This document shows positions 1 to 8,415 of a DNA stretch of 64,000 nucleotides, piece after piece; position 1 is the stretch's first letter; every line of letters starts with the position of its first letter. A program made the position numbers and the translations under genes. Source of the stretch: Halobacteriovoraceae bacterium (lineage in GTDB: Bacteria > Bdellovibrionota > Bacteriovoracia > Bacteriovoracales > Bacteriovoracaceae); assembly GCA_020635135.1 (NCBI GenBank), contig JACKAJ010000015.1, forward strand, positions 1,426,001 through 1,490,000, given 5' to 3'. The notes beneath the pieces are model-generated. The model searched no databases and had not been told where the DNA came from. It saw only the letters and a program-made list of their open reading frames with translations.

Positions 1-1029
1 CAAATTGATGGTGAAAAACTTTCAATCACCTACCGTCGTGATGATATCACCCCTGTTCAAAAACGTGAGTTAGAAAGACAGATCCTTTCAGCACTTCGTG
101 GGGAGTTTAAGGAAGATAACATAACATTAAAAACAGTATCCCAAAGATCAGAAGAAGTTTATAAATCCATCCCCAAACAGCAGCCAGGAGAGATGACTCA
201 GCCAAAACAAGGAGCTCAGCTGCAAGTCGGACATGGGACAATTGGAAATAAAAGAAAAATCGAAGGTGTTAAAAAAGTAATAGCTGTTGCATCGGGAAAA
301 GGTGGAGTTGGAAAATCCACATTTGCTGTCAATTTAGCCCGTTCTCTTCAGCATATTGGAAAAAAAGTTGGCCTACTCGATGCCGATATTTACGGGCCTT
401 CACTTCCCATGCTTTTAAATAAGCGCAATGAAAAACCGATGAGCAGTGATAAGAAAAAAATTATCCCGATCGATGCTTATGGCATGAAATTTATTAGTTT
501 TGGTCTTTTTATCAATGAAGGTGATCCTGTTATTTGGAGAGGTCCCATGCTAGGTGGAGTTCTCAATCAATTCTTCTTTGATGTGGACTGGGGAAAATTA
601 GATTATTTGGTCGTGGATCTCCCTCCCGGAACCGGTGATGTGCAATTATCCCTTGTTCAAAATACAGAAGTTGATGGAGCCGTCATTATATCAACCCCGC
701 AAGACGTGGCCCTTTTGGATGCTGTTAAAGCTCTCGAGATGTTTAAAAAACTTAATATCAATATTGCCGGTCTCGTTGAGAACATGAATTCTTTTATTTG
801 TGATCAGTGTGACAAAGAACACTTTATCTTTGGAACCAAGGGAAGCTTAGAGAAGCGTGCCAAAGAACTAGGAGTTGATTATCTTGGGGGCATCCCTCTC
901 GAGCAAGAGTTAAGAGAAGCTTCAGATATAGGAATTCCCTATATGGAAAACAATGACCACGAAGGAAAGAAAGCTTGGGAAGCTTATCTTCAAATAGCCA
1001 AGAATATTACAGAAAGAATAAGAGTCTAG
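1..1029 (+). CDS. mrp: Mrp/ApbC-family iron-sulfur carrier ATPase, 5' end outside window
   Basis: The reading frame is open from base 1, so the gene is cut by the window edge; 342 codons are visible and the ATG at 193 is internal. The first ~60 residues look like the end of the MIP18/DUF59 domain that precedes the ATPase in many Mrp proteins. The ATPase has the deviant Walker A GKGGVGKST (about 295-321), the DLPPGTGDVQL motif and a late CxxC (CDQC) that in this family holds a bridging Fe-S cluster. Members bind and pass on [4Fe-4S] clusters in the cytoplasm. The family call is secure; the substrate protein is not known. Confidence 0.93.
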   Translation, partial: QIDGEKLSITYRRDDITPVQKRELERQILSALRGEFKEDNITLKTVSQRSEEVYKSIPKQQPGEMTQPKQGAQLQVGHGTIGNKRKIEGVKKVIAVASGKGGVGKSTFAVNLARSLQHIGKKVGLLDADIYGPSLPMLLNKRNEKPMSSDKKKIIPIDAYGMKFISFGLFINEGDPVIWRGPMLGGVLNQFFFDVDWGKLDYLVVDLPPGTGDVQLSLVQNTEVDGAVIISTPQDVALLDAVKALEMFKKLNINIAGLVENMNSFICDQCDKEHFIFGTKGSLEKRAKELGVDYLGGIPLEQELREASDIGIPYMENNDHEGKKAWEAYLQIAKNITERIRV

Positions 1030-1110
1030 TCAGCGAGAAACCTTTGTAATCGCGAGTGAATATTAGTAAAATTGAAACATTATTCATATTTATTTTGAGG
1101 GTATTTTTTC

Positions 1111-1302
1111 ATGAAATCACAAAAGCATAACGAAGGTGAACTAGAAGAAATTGTTGTTAAAATTGAAAAAGAAGTGGCGGACTCCCTCAGAACAATGTCC
1201 AAAAATAGCAAGCTTTCAGTCGATGAAATTGTTGTTATTGCCTTGAAAAGATTTAGAGCATCACACGCAGACTACATGGGCGATGCTCCCGAATTCGAAT
1301 AA
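1111..1302 (+). CDS. Small ribbon-helix-helix-like protein (63 aa)
   Basis: A short charged protein of 63 residues. A strand-like stretch (EEIVVKIEKEVADSL) is followed by two predicted helices (SVDEIVVIALKRFRA), the order seen in CopG/Arc-type ribbon-helix-helix proteins, so DNA binding or an antitoxin-like role is possible. No toxin gene lies next to it, which argues against a toxin-antitoxin pair. GAGGG lies a little upstream of the ATG as ribosome binding site. The stop codon touches the first base of repeat-element copy 1. Function inferred only from the fold pattern. Confidence 0.7.
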   Translation: MKSQKHNEGELEEIVVKIEKEVADSLRTMSKNSKLSVDEIVVIALKRFRASHADYMGDAPEFE

Positions 1303-1425
1303 AAACCATTCTAAATGCGGTATATTCTTCGTCGTCTTCAAGTCTCAAAGACTGCGACGTACCAAAGCGTACGCCTCGTCTTTTCGCTCTCTACTCCTTG
1401 ACTCTACCGCATTTAGATTGGTTTT
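1302..1425 (+). repeat. Nested-hairpin element, copy 1 (subtype I)
   Basis: A 124-nt element that begins on the last base of a stop codon. Outer arms 1302-1322 and 1405-1425 pair at 20 of 21 positions. The core holds hairpin A (AGTC/GACT, loop TCAAA, 1341-1353), a GCGA spacer, and hairpin B (CGTAC/GTACG, loop CAAAGC, 1358-1373), then CCTCGTC and a TCGCTCT stretch. The core recurs at 14214, 26588, 41317 and 57935; the outer arms do not. The arms end AAAACC...GGTTTT, so this copy could also act as a transcription terminator. Confidence 0.85.
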
Positions 1426-1527
1426 CACGCTTCTTTAGTCAATGATCCTAATAGTTTTTGACTTGGAATGGTCACGATGCTAAGTGGACCTAATGATTTT
1501 TTTGGGTTTAAAAACTTGGAAGGAAAA

Positions 1528-1947
1528 ATGAAAAATTGCTTGGTTTTATTAATGTTATTGGGATTTAGCCACTTGTCTTTTGCTGAAGGAATTTCAGCGT
1601 GTTCTGAAGACAGCTATAGTTCTAAGAGAATTGAAAAAGAAGTTCCTGAAAACGAAAGAGTGACTCTCTTTAATGCTGATGATGAGATGGTTGGTGTCGT
1701 CCACGCTGTTGGTGACCAATTGGTTGCTCTTTATCTTTGTGGGGATAATCCAGGCTATTTCTATGCTGACGGATCTTTGAAAAGTTTTAAATTTAGCGGT
1801 TTTTCAGTCATTTACAATGATGAATATGATGTTGAAATTTTAGGAGTTGAACACGAAGCCACTAGAACAAAAATGACAATTCATGTGGAGTCATATGGTA
1901 GCTCCGATTACGAAAGCTTCACTGATTCTTTCTATTTTTTAAACTAA
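1528..1947 (+). CDS. Secreted protein of unknown function (139 aa)
   Basis: I place the start at the ATG at 1528, which follows GGAAGG at good spacing and opens a clean signal peptide (MKNCLVLLMLLGFSHLSFA, probable cleavage SFA/EG). The longer frame from 1468 puts about 20 polar residues before the signal and is less likely. The mature part is acidic with two cysteines near its start and middle and looks mostly beta. No recognisable domain. It ends just before the large palindrome at 1954. Confidence 0.75.
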   Translation: MKNCLVLLMLLGFSHLSFAEGISACSEDSYSSKRIEKEVPENERVTLFNADDEMVGVVHAVGDQLVALYLCGDNPGYFYADGSLKSFKFSGFSVIYNDEYDVEILGVEHEATRTKMTIHVESYGSSDYESFTDSFYFLN

Positions 1948-1953
1948 ACTTTC

Positions 1954-2047
1954 CTCTCAGGTGCCAGGCTCTTTTCGTTAAACCATAGCATTGAACGCGG
2001 TGGTTTAACGAAAAGAGCCTGGCACCTGAGAGGCACCTGAGAGGTGC
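1954..2047. repeat. Perfect 32-bp inverted repeat plus a satellite hairpin
   Basis: Arms 1954-1985 and 2001-2032 are perfect reverse complements over 32 bp, with a 15-nt loop. A second small hairpin, GCACCT-GAG-AGGTGC (2033-2047), repeats the AGGTGC core of the arm. The arm contains GGTGCCAGGCTCTTTT, which resembles REP-type palindromes. It lies between two plus-strand genes and could terminate transcription or protect mRNA 3' ends. Confidence 0.85.
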
Positions 2048-2222
2048 TCACTTTTTAATCACCCCTATTGTGTAAAATCCTCCGATATGTCTAATTTTTA
2101 GACAAAATCTCATCCCCCGGAAAATGGCTAAGTCCCTAAATTTAGAGGATTTCCCTGGTTGGTATGCTTCTTGCTTTTACAGTCCCATAGATACTTTAAA
2201 AATTTTAGACAAGGTACGAATT

Positions 2223-3092
2223 ATGGGAAATCTTAATGTCAAATCATTCGCCAGTGCAAGTGTCTCTCTTTTAGTCATTTGCTTGTTTGGCTCTGGACTT
2301 TACAACACTTATTTCATGAAGTTTCACTTAAGTGAAAATGTCTTCAATGAAAAAGACTATACAATTAAAGCTTCTGACTATCCAAAATTTGCGAAAAGTT
2401 ACCCAGAGAGAAGAGAGAGTTATCGAACTAAAAAGAAAAATTTAAGAATCGCGAGACAAACAGCCAATCAAGTGGTTCAAGAAGTGAATAGTCGAATTAA
2501 TACCATGGCTCACATCCAAGATGAGCTTAATCTTAAATTGGTTGAAGTTTATAATTCTAAACTTTTTAAAAGTGTGCTCAAAGAAGGACAAATTTTTGGG
2601 AACTTAACAGCTCGTGATGGTGTTATTGATAATTTGGAAGTTGTATTCCCTGATGATGAAGAAATTGTTGTTCATGGATCAGAAATGAATGGAAACGTTT
2701 TTAATTACTATCACAATAGCGAAATGTACTCAGGACTTATTTATCAATCAGAAAATCAAGGTTATATGATCACTCTCGTTAATGGTCCTTATCAAGGAAC
2801 GAAAATGAAGTTTGAGTCTGAAGAAAGACGTGAAGTTGCTCGAGCTTTAAGTAACGATGAAAACCTTGATCAGAGATTGGGAAATCCTGTCGGTGATAAT
2901 TATTATCCGCGAGAAGAAGAGTATGCTCACGAAGTTGAAGGTCTTGAGAAAAATGAATTCAAACCAAAAGAATTGGACGAAGAATACGATGCTGAAAAAC
3001 AAGAATATCGCGAAGATTATCGTGATGAGTATAAAGATGATCGCGTAAAAGATTACGAAGCTCGCTACGACGATGCAGAATATTCATCATAA
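2223..3092 (+). CDS. Single-pass membrane protein with very acidic C-terminal tail
   Basis: I choose the ATG at 2223 (AAGGT 8-9 nt upstream); an upstream in-frame ATG at 2124 has no good ribosome site. Residues ~10-28 form one membrane helix or uncleaved signal anchor (SASVSLLVICLFGSGLYNTYF). The middle is polar and partly helical. The last ~65 residues are dominated by D, E, Y and R in a loosely repeated pattern, probably disordered. No known domain. Its end overlaps the convergent acyltransferase gene by 6 bp. Confidence 0.75.
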   Translation: MGNLNVKSFASASVSLLVICLFGSGLYNTYFMKFHLSENVFNEKDYTIKASDYPKFAKSYPERRESYRTKKKNLRIARQTANQVVQEVNSRINTMAHIQDELNLKLVEVYNSKLFKSVLKEGQIFGNLTARDGVIDNLEVVFPDDEEIVVHGSEMNGNVFNYYHNSEMYSGLIYQSENQGYMITLVNGPYQGTKMKFESEERREVARALSNDENLDQRLGNPVGDNYYPREEEYAHEVEGLEKNEFKPKELDEEYDAEKQEYREDYRDEYKDDRVKDYEARYDDAEYSS

Positions 3093-3728
3093 TTCTTTTA
3101 CTTGGCTATTGAGATTGAGCATTTTTTCTTGAAGTTGCTCACGAGAATAAAAATCTATTTTCCCCACAACAATATTGATACGACTAAAAGGCTTTGGAAA
3201 CAAAGCCTTGTTCCATGATTTTTCAAAACAATGATGCCATTGTGGATAAGCAGCGAGAGGAACGATTTTTTTTTGGGTTTTTTCTGAAAGAGTGGGTATC
3301 CCCTCTTTGACTTGGTAGATTGGACCCTTGGGGCCATCCACGGCCATGCTGGCTTTATACCCTTGTCGAACAAGTTTCATGCATTCAATAAAGCCACCAA
3401 TAGCCCGCCGACTACTAGAACCTCTAACTATTTTGTATCCAAATTTTTCAAGCGCAGTGGCCATGATTTCTCCATCTTTAGATTGAGAGACCAGGATCAC
3501 AATATTTTTTTCTGCAAAAAAGGGGATAAAGCATAACTCAGATTGATGAAAGAAAGCTATGATGTGATTGCCAGGATGGGGTTTGAGGCAATAGACATCA
3601 TCATAAAATTCTTTTCGATCGCTTTCATCTTCAAAATGAATTTGATAGCGATAAGTCGAGGAAATGAGCTGGTAGATGAAGGTCACAATGGTGCCAAGAA
3701 GTTTTTCTTTTAACAAGCTTGGCACCAT
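3087..3728 (-). CDS. DUF374-family lysophospholipid acyltransferase-like protein
   Basis: 213 residues with the marks of the DUF374 branch of the acyltransferases: an N-terminal amphipathic segment, a histidine block (FFHQSEL, around residue 60) that stands for the catalytic H, a Ser/Arg-rich SSSRRAIGG segment, and DGPKGP, the family's substrate motif. Such proteins acylate lipids at the inner membrane. It is the last gene of the etf/acyl-CoA dehydrogenase operon, 6 bp behind etfA, which fits a fatty-acid context. The exact acceptor lipid is unknown. Confidence 0.85.
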   Translation of the reverse strand: MVPSLLKEKLLGTIVTFIYQLISSTYRYQIHFEDESDRKEFYDDVYCLKPHPGNHIIAFFHQSELCFIPFFAEKNIVILVSQSKDGEIMATALEKFGYKIVRGSSSRRAIGGFIECMKLVRQGYKASMAVDGPKGPIYQVKEGIPTLSEKTQKKIVPLAAYPQWHHCFEKSWNKALFPKPFSRINIVVGKIDFYSREQLQEKMLNLNSQVKEL

Positions 3729-3733
3729 TAGGA

Positions 3734-4696
3734 TTATTTTCCGAGAAGATTTTTAAATTCTTGAGTGAGAAGAGGAACAATCTTGAAAAGATCGCCAACA
3801 ATTCCGTAATCAGCTTTAGAAAAAATAGGAGCATCGGGATCTGTATTGATGGCAACGATAACTTTAGAAGTTCTCATCCCCGCCAAGTGTTGAATGGCCC
3901 CTGAAATCCCGCAAGCAATATAAAGTGACGGAGAAACAGTTTTTCCTGTTTGCCCAACTTGCATTGAGTGAGGAGCGTACCCTGAATCAACGGCGGCCCT
4001 GGAAGCTCCAACCGTGGCCCCAATAACATCGGCAAGCTCGTTGAGAATGGCAAAGTTTTCTGCATTTTTCATTGCTCGTCCACCAGAAACAATAATATTA
4101 GCTTCAGTGAGATCAACTTTTTCACTGGCACCTTTAATAACTTCTTTAATGATGGCCTTTAAGTCCCCTGCTGTCGCGTTGTCATCAGTGGCATTTCCTG
4201 CGGCTGGTGATTCACTTTCTGGCATTCCAAGAGCGTTTGGTCGAACTGTAATGAAATAAGGTTTCGGTCCAGTCAGTTCAACTTTGGCCAAGCATTTCCC
4301 TGCAAACAGTGGTTTTGTTCCTGCAAAGTTGTCGCCATCAAATTGAAAGTTTGTGACATCGGAAGCGCATCCAGCATTAAAGTGTCCTGCAAGTCTTGGA
4401 AAAAAATCTTTTCCACTGGCAGTGGCTCCAGAAAAAACATAATCATACCCTTGGGCTTCAATAAAACCTTTAAGAGCATGGGCATATCCCTCAGGACTAT
4501 ATTGTTCAAGACCAGCGCCTTTGAGTTTGTGAATGTTAGCGGCACCGTATTTAGCTAAACTTGCCTGGCTTTCTGAATCGATATCGCCAATAGAAGCGAC
4601 GTCAACGTTGTGCCCTTTCACTTTTCCTAATATTTCATAAGTTACAGGTTTAACTTTTTGATCGTGAGTTTCTGCAAATACTAATATCTTTGCCAT
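3734..4696 (-). CDS. etfA: Electron transfer flavoprotein subunit alpha
   Basis: 320 residues, normal for EtfA. The N-terminal ETF fold starts MAKILVFAETHD; the C-terminal FAD domain carries the family signature around GISGAIQHLAGM and INTDPDAPIF, followed by DYGIVGDLFKIVP. With EtfB it takes electrons from acyl-CoA dehydrogenases and passes them to ETF:quinone oxidoreductase, which is not in this window. It lies 20 bp behind etfB and the acyl-CoA dehydrogenase, so the three form one functional unit. Confidence 0.97.
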   Translation of the reverse strand: MAKILVFAETHDQKVKPVTYEILGKVKGHNVDVASIGDIDSESQASLAKYGAANIHKLKGAGLEQYSPEGYAHALKGFIEAQGYDYVFSGATASGKDFFPRLAGHFNAGCASDVTNFQFDGDNFAGTKPLFAGKCLAKVELTGPKPYFITVRPNALGMPESESPAAGNATDDNATAGDLKAIIKEVIKGASEKVDLTEANIIVSGGRAMKNAENFAILNELADVIGATVGASRAAVDSGYAPHSMQVGQTGKTVSPSLYIACGISGAIQHLAGMRTSKVIVAINTDPDAPIFSKADYGIVGDLFKIVPLLTQEFKNLLGK

Positions 4697-4716
4697 GATT
4701 TATTCCTCGTTTTTTA

Positions 4717-5505
4717 TTAAATAACTTTTGCTTCGTTTCTTAAAAGACCAACAACTTCTTTAACCACACCTGGAGCTTGCGCTTCATCCATGGCTTCAAA
4801 TTTTTTCCCAGCGGGTTTCTCTGGTGGAAGTTTGTAATCACTATATTTAACTCTTCGGTCTTCTTCACTCACACTGACATCACCGAGACTAAGCTGAGTA
4901 AGGGGTTTTTTCTTTGCTTTCATAATTCCAGGTAAGCTTGCATAGCGAGGAGTGTTTATTCCTTTATTACAAGCAATGACCGCCGGACTAGTAACCTCGT
5001 AAACTTCCAAGCTTCCACCTTCAACTTCTCTTTTGATTTGAAGTTTGTCGCCATTTTGTTCAAAGCCAACAACAACACTCACTGAAGGGAGTCCAAGCAT
5101 TTGAGCAAGAAGTTGGGGAACTTGAAGAGCATCAGAATCAATAGCTTGTTTTCCAGAAAGTATTAGATCAGGTGTTTTCCCTGATTTTTCGATAGCTCCT
5201 TTAAGAGCTTTAGCAGTCATATAGCTATCGAGATTATCTTCGGCTTCGACCAGGATGGCTTCATCAGCCCCCATGGCCATAGCTGTACGCAAAGCTTCGG
5301 TATCTTTAACACTTCCAACTCTTAAAACTGTAACAGTACTATCGGAGTTCGCCGCTTTAACAAGCAGGGCTTGCTCGACAGCAAATTCATCATAAGGATT
5401 CATGATCCATTTAATAGCATTAGTTTCAATAAACGACCCATCTGAATTGGGTTGGACTTTAGTTTCTGTATCGGGGACTTGTTTGACGCATACAAAAATA
5501 TTCAT
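4717..5505 (-). CDS. etfB: Electron transfer flavoprotein subunit beta
   Basis: 262 residues, typical EtfB length. It starts MNIFVCVKQVPDTETKV and has the beta-subunit signature region (VEGGSLEVYEVTSPAV) with CNKGINTPRYASLPGIMKAKKKP near the recognition loop for acyl-CoA dehydrogenases. It binds AMP and forms the heterodimer with EtfA. GAGGAGCT just upstream of the start serves as ribosome site. It sits between acd and etfA. Confidence 0.97.
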   Translation of the reverse strand: MNIFVCVKQVPDTETKVQPNSDGSFIETNAIKWIMNPYDEFAVEQALLVKAANSDSTVTVLRVGSVKDTEALRTAMAMGADEAILVEAEDNLDSYMTAKALKGAIEKSGKTPDLILSGKQAIDSDALQVPQLLAQMLGLPSVSVVVGFEQNGDKLQIKREVEGGSLEVYEVTSPAVIACNKGINTPRYASLPGIMKAKKKPLTQLSLGDVSVSEEDRRVKYSDYKLPPEKPAGKKFEAMDEAQAPGVVKEVVGLLRNEAKVI

Positions 5506-5535
5506 GAGAGCTCCTCTTTTAGTTTCGAGATTATT

Positions 5536-6675
5536 CTAATTTCTTAGGGCTTCTCTGGCAATGACGAGACGTTGGATTTGCGATGTTCCTTCATAAATTT
5601 GTAGCAATTTTGCATCTCTCATTAGTTTTTCGACAGGATATTCTTTGCTATAACCATAGCCGCCGTAGATTTGGACTGCGTTAGTAGTGATTTCCATACA
5701 TGAATCTGTTGCAAATGCTTTTGCACAAGAAGCAATGTCAGTGTTTCGTTGATTGTTATCAGCGAGCCAAGCAGCTTTTTGAACTAAGAGACGAGAGCAC
5801 TCAATTTTCATAACCATGTCAGCAATCATCATCTGCAATGCTTGATGCTGACCAATAGTTTTTCCAAATTGAACGCGTTCATTTGCATACTGAACGACAC
5901 AATCAAGGGCTCGCTGGGCACCACCGACGCCTGAACTGGCGACCAGTGGTCTAGAGTGATCAAGAGTCTTCATTGCAATTGACCAACCTTCTCCAGGATT
6001 TTGAAGCATATTTTCTTTGGGAACTTTAACGTTATTGAAACGCAACGAGCGTGTGTCGGAAGCTCGATGTCCCATTTTGTCTTCTTTTTTTCCTATCTCT
6101 AATCCTTCAGCGCCTTTTTCAACGACAAGACAGCTAATACCCTTGTGTTTTAGATTGGGATCAATTGTCCCATAAACCACGTAGAGATCGGCATAGCCAG
6201 CGTTGGTGATCCACATTTTTTCACCATTAACTATCCAGTGATCACCTCCGTCTTTAAATGTAGTTTTAATTCCTGCGGCATCAGAACCATTATTGGGCTC
6301 AGTTAAACAAAAGGACGCAATTTTAAATTGTTCTGTAAAAGGTTTGAGAAATTTTTCTTTTTGTTCGTGACTTCCGGCAATGACAATCGGTAAAAGAGCA
6401 AGATCATTGGCCATGATACTCGTGTTAATTCCCATGCATCCGTAAGCGAGCGCTTCGCAAATAGTGACAGCATCGAGATTAGAGAATCCTGCACCTCCGT
6501 ATTCAGCTGGTATCGAAGTATTTACAAGACCGAGCTCCCAGGCTTTCTTAAAGATATCTTGTGGAAACTTTCCTTCTTCATCGAGTTTTTGAGCGACAGG
6601 GATAATTTCATTTCTTGAAAACTTCATTGCCATCTCTTTAAATTCTTTTTGTTCTTCGCTCAATTCAAACATCAT
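5536..6675 (-). CDS. Acyl-CoA dehydrogenase, medium/short-chain type
   Basis: 379 residues, the usual length. FAD- and substrate-binding segments are present (CLTEPNNGSDAAG, WITNAGYADLYVV), and the catalytic glutamate lies in QIYEGTSQIQR near the end. The CSRLLVQKAAWLADN segment with the following NTDIASCAKAFAT resembles medium-chain dehydrogenases. It catalyses the first step of beta-oxidation and gives electrons to the EtfAB pair encoded directly downstream. Chain length preference cannot be decided from sequence alone. Confidence 0.95.
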   Translation of the reverse strand: MMFELSEEQKEFKEMAMKFSRNEIIPVAQKLDEEGKFPQDIFKKAWELGLVNTSIPAEYGGAGFSNLDAVTICEALAYGCMGINTSIMANDLALLPIVIAGSHEQKEKFLKPFTEQFKIASFCLTEPNNGSDAAGIKTTFKDGGDHWIVNGEKMWITNAGYADLYVVYGTIDPNLKHKGISCLVVEKGAEGLEIGKKEDKMGHRASDTRSLRFNNVKVPKENMLQNPGEGWSIAMKTLDHSRPLVASSGVGGAQRALDCVVQYANERVQFGKTIGQHQALQMMIADMVMKIECSRLLVQKAAWLADNNQRNTDIASCAKAFATDSCMEITTNAVQIYGGYGYSKEYPVEKLMRDAKLLQIYEGTSQIQRLVIAREALRN

Positions 6676-6687
6676 TGTGACCTCTTT

Positions 6688-7149
6688 TTAAGCAATAGGA
6701 ATTGCTTTAAAATCAAAGTTTTTTGTATATTCAAAATTTTTTTCAACAGTTTTCCAATAGGGTAATTCTTTAAGGGGAAGAACCACAAAACTTCTCGTGC
6801 TCCAAGCGGGATGAGGAATAATGAGACTTTCGTCTCGGTATTTCTCTAAACCCCAAAAAATAATATCAATGTCTATGTTTCTAGGTCCCTTCGGTATCAC
6901 TTTTTCTCTTCCCATTTTTTTTTCGATATTTTTAATGACATCAAAGACTTTTCGAGGGTCTGAATCAGGTATTTGAAATTCGAGTACCTGGTTGTAAAAA
7001 TCATCTTGATCAAAATATTCAACAGGATCAGAGTGATAAATTCTACTGGCGGCAATAAATTCAAATTTTTGCTTTAGCATTTGCAATGCTTTTTCCAGAT
7101 TTTGTTTTTTATCTCCAATATTCGACCCGGTTGCTAGTATGAGGCTCAT
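6688..7149 (-). CDS. folK: 2-amino-4-hydroxy-6-hydroxymethyldihydropteridine pyrophosphokinase
   Basis: 153 residues, matching HPPK. It begins with the family GSNIGDK loop, has FYNQVLEF in the middle and the PROSITE-type GPRNIDIDIIFWG motif. It transfers pyrophosphate from ATP to the pterin on the folate path. The start ATG overlaps the stop of the preceding lipoprotein gene by 4 nt (ATGA), so the two are likely coupled in translation. Its place in a fatty-acid oxidation operon has no obvious metabolic reason. Confidence 0.95.
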   Translation of the reverse strand: MSLILATGSNIGDKKQNLEKALQMLKQKFEFIAASRIYHSDPVEYFDQDDFYNQVLEFQIPDSDPRKVFDVIKNIEKKMGREKVIPKGPRNIDIDIIFWGLEKYRDESLIIPHPAWSTRSFVVLPLKELPYWKTVEKNFEYTKNFDFKAIPIA

Positions 7150-7328
7150 TGTTCTTGAGTATTTTGTTGTTTGTCTTTTTTTTGGTCATCGATTTGTTTT
7201 ATTTTGGTGTATTTATCCACAACAGAAGGGAGACTATGCGAGGGAATAGGTGGTTTTTTTACTCCACATGATGAGAAATTGATAGAAAAAAGGACAAATA
7301 AGAGGAGTTTTCTAAAATTCAATTCCAA
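7146..7328 (-). CDS. Small LptM-like lipoprotein (60 aa), TTG start
   Basis: The best start is the TTG at 7328, which has GGAG six bases before it and lies inside the end of the upstream gene; a longer frame from 7385 would precede this with a non-signal stretch. The protein opens with a lipoprotein signal and lipobox (INFSSC), followed by GVKKPPIPSH, like the CGxKGPL start of LptM-type lipoproteins. The rest is charged and short. It ends in an ATGA overlap with folK. Function unknown. Confidence 0.7.
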   Translation of the reverse strand: MELNFRKLLLFVLFSINFSSCGVKKPPIPSHSLPSVVDKYTKIKQIDDQKKDKQQNTQEQ

Positions 7329-8304
7329 GACCCACTCCAATAATGTCCATTCCAACGTTAGCAGTAAAAAACCAACCGGGAACAAAGCGTTTTAAATATG
7401 TTACACCTGCAGTAATTGCGGTTTTTTCCATTTCATCTACGAGCTCGAGTTCTCTATCAAGCTGAGCCTGAGTAGCGGCATCGATTGTGTCAGTAGCAGC
7501 CACCCCAGCTTCTTTACTTTTTGCTAGTACAAACTGAACTCCAGCATAGGGCATGAGATAAGAATAATAAGGTAGCTCAAAACTATATTTTAGTTTAAAA
7601 ACAAAGTTGTGAACGGTTGTTGAAAGATCTGTGGCCGGGAATCTTTTTGCCGTTGTGTAGCCGTACATAAACTCTAGCCATAAATCATCTTTACTCTGAT
7701 AGGCATAAGAAAAACTGTATTGCCCATAGTTTTCAGAATCTTTATTATTATCAATTCCTCTAAAATACCCTAGGCCAAATCCGATGATATTGTTATTGTT
7801 GATAACGCGCTTTTTGTGAGTTTCCCCTTCGATATCAATAAGATTGTCGTCAGAATAAAGGTCGGACTCTGATTGTATGGACAGTGGGCTTTCTCCTGAT
7901 GAAGCATTTAGCTGAGACTCATCTCCTTTGAGAACTCGAACACCCATTCCTGTAACCAAGCGACTTCGAAGAGCTTCAGAATAAGTTTTAATAATTTTAA
8001 TACCAGCCTTTCCCTCTTGAGACTTTACAACTAATGCGCGAGCGGCGGGCTCAGTTCCTAAGAGTAAAGTTACAAAGTCACCTTGGGATAAATTTTGAGA
8101 AGTGTTGGTGAGAACAATGATTCTTTTGTTGCGAGAAACCACGACAACTTTTTCTGCGAAAGTCATTTCTTCGATACTGTTATTGGAGTCTTCGCCTCGC
8201 AATTCACTGACCACTGACTGCGTGTATCCCTGGAGGGAAAGGGCGCTGAAAAATAAAATTAATTTAAAAAATTGAGTCAGCCTTCTATTCATACTAAGTG
8301 TCAT
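7312..8304 (-). CDS. Exported protein, probable outer-membrane beta-barrel
   Basis: 330 residues with a signal peptide (NRRLTQFFKLILFFSALSLQGYTQ). Starts at 8304 or 8292 (MNRR) are both possible; neither has a clear ribosome site. Residues ~45-120 look like a small beta domain; the second half has alternating aromatic strands (FGLGYFRGI, SFSYAYQSK, FMYGYTT, YAGVQFVLA) and ends in GLGIEF, a terminal phenylalanine as in outer-membrane barrels. It is the first gene of the seven-gene minus-strand operon. No named family. Confidence 0.75.
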   Translation of the reverse strand: MTLSMNRRLTQFFKLILFFSALSLQGYTQSVVSELRGEDSNNSIEEMTFAEKVVVVSRNKRIIVLTNTSQNLSQGDFVTLLLGTEPAARALVVKSQEGKAGIKIIKTYSEALRSRLVTGMGVRVLKGDESQLNASSGESPLSIQSESDLYSDDNLIDIEGETHKKRVINNNNIIGFGLGYFRGIDNNKDSENYGQYSFSYAYQSKDDLWLEFMYGYTTAKRFPATDLSTTVHNFVFKLKYSFELPYYSYLMPYAGVQFVLAKSKEAGVAATDTIDAATQAQLDRELELVDEMEKTAITAGVTYLKRFVPGWFFTANVGMDIIGVGLGIEF

Positions 8305-8377
8305 TCTAAAGAATTTTGTATTAAGCGTAAACTTGCGATAAGTAGACGAATATTGAGGAAAAGTTAGAAAAGCCCTT

Positions 8378-8405
8378 TTGACAATTGAGAGGATCTAGCT
8401 AAATT
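8378..8405 (+). promoter_or_regulatory. Sigma-70-type promoter of the kinase gene
   Basis: A perfect -35 TTGACA (8378-8383) is followed after 16 nt by TAAATT (8400-8405, 4 of 6). The expected start point (about 8411-8413) is only a few bases before the ATG at 8416. Confidence 0.6.
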
Positions 8406-8415
8406 AGTAGCACAA

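Noticed and set aside
2857..3048. Second-frame ORF inside the acidic-tail membrane protein
   Set aside because: Lies wholly within a longer gene with clear protein features; a shadow.
3734..5505. FixAB instead of EtfBA
   Set aside because: No fixC or fixX and no nitrogen fixation genes nearby; the acyl-CoA dehydrogenase next door fits the housekeeping ETF.
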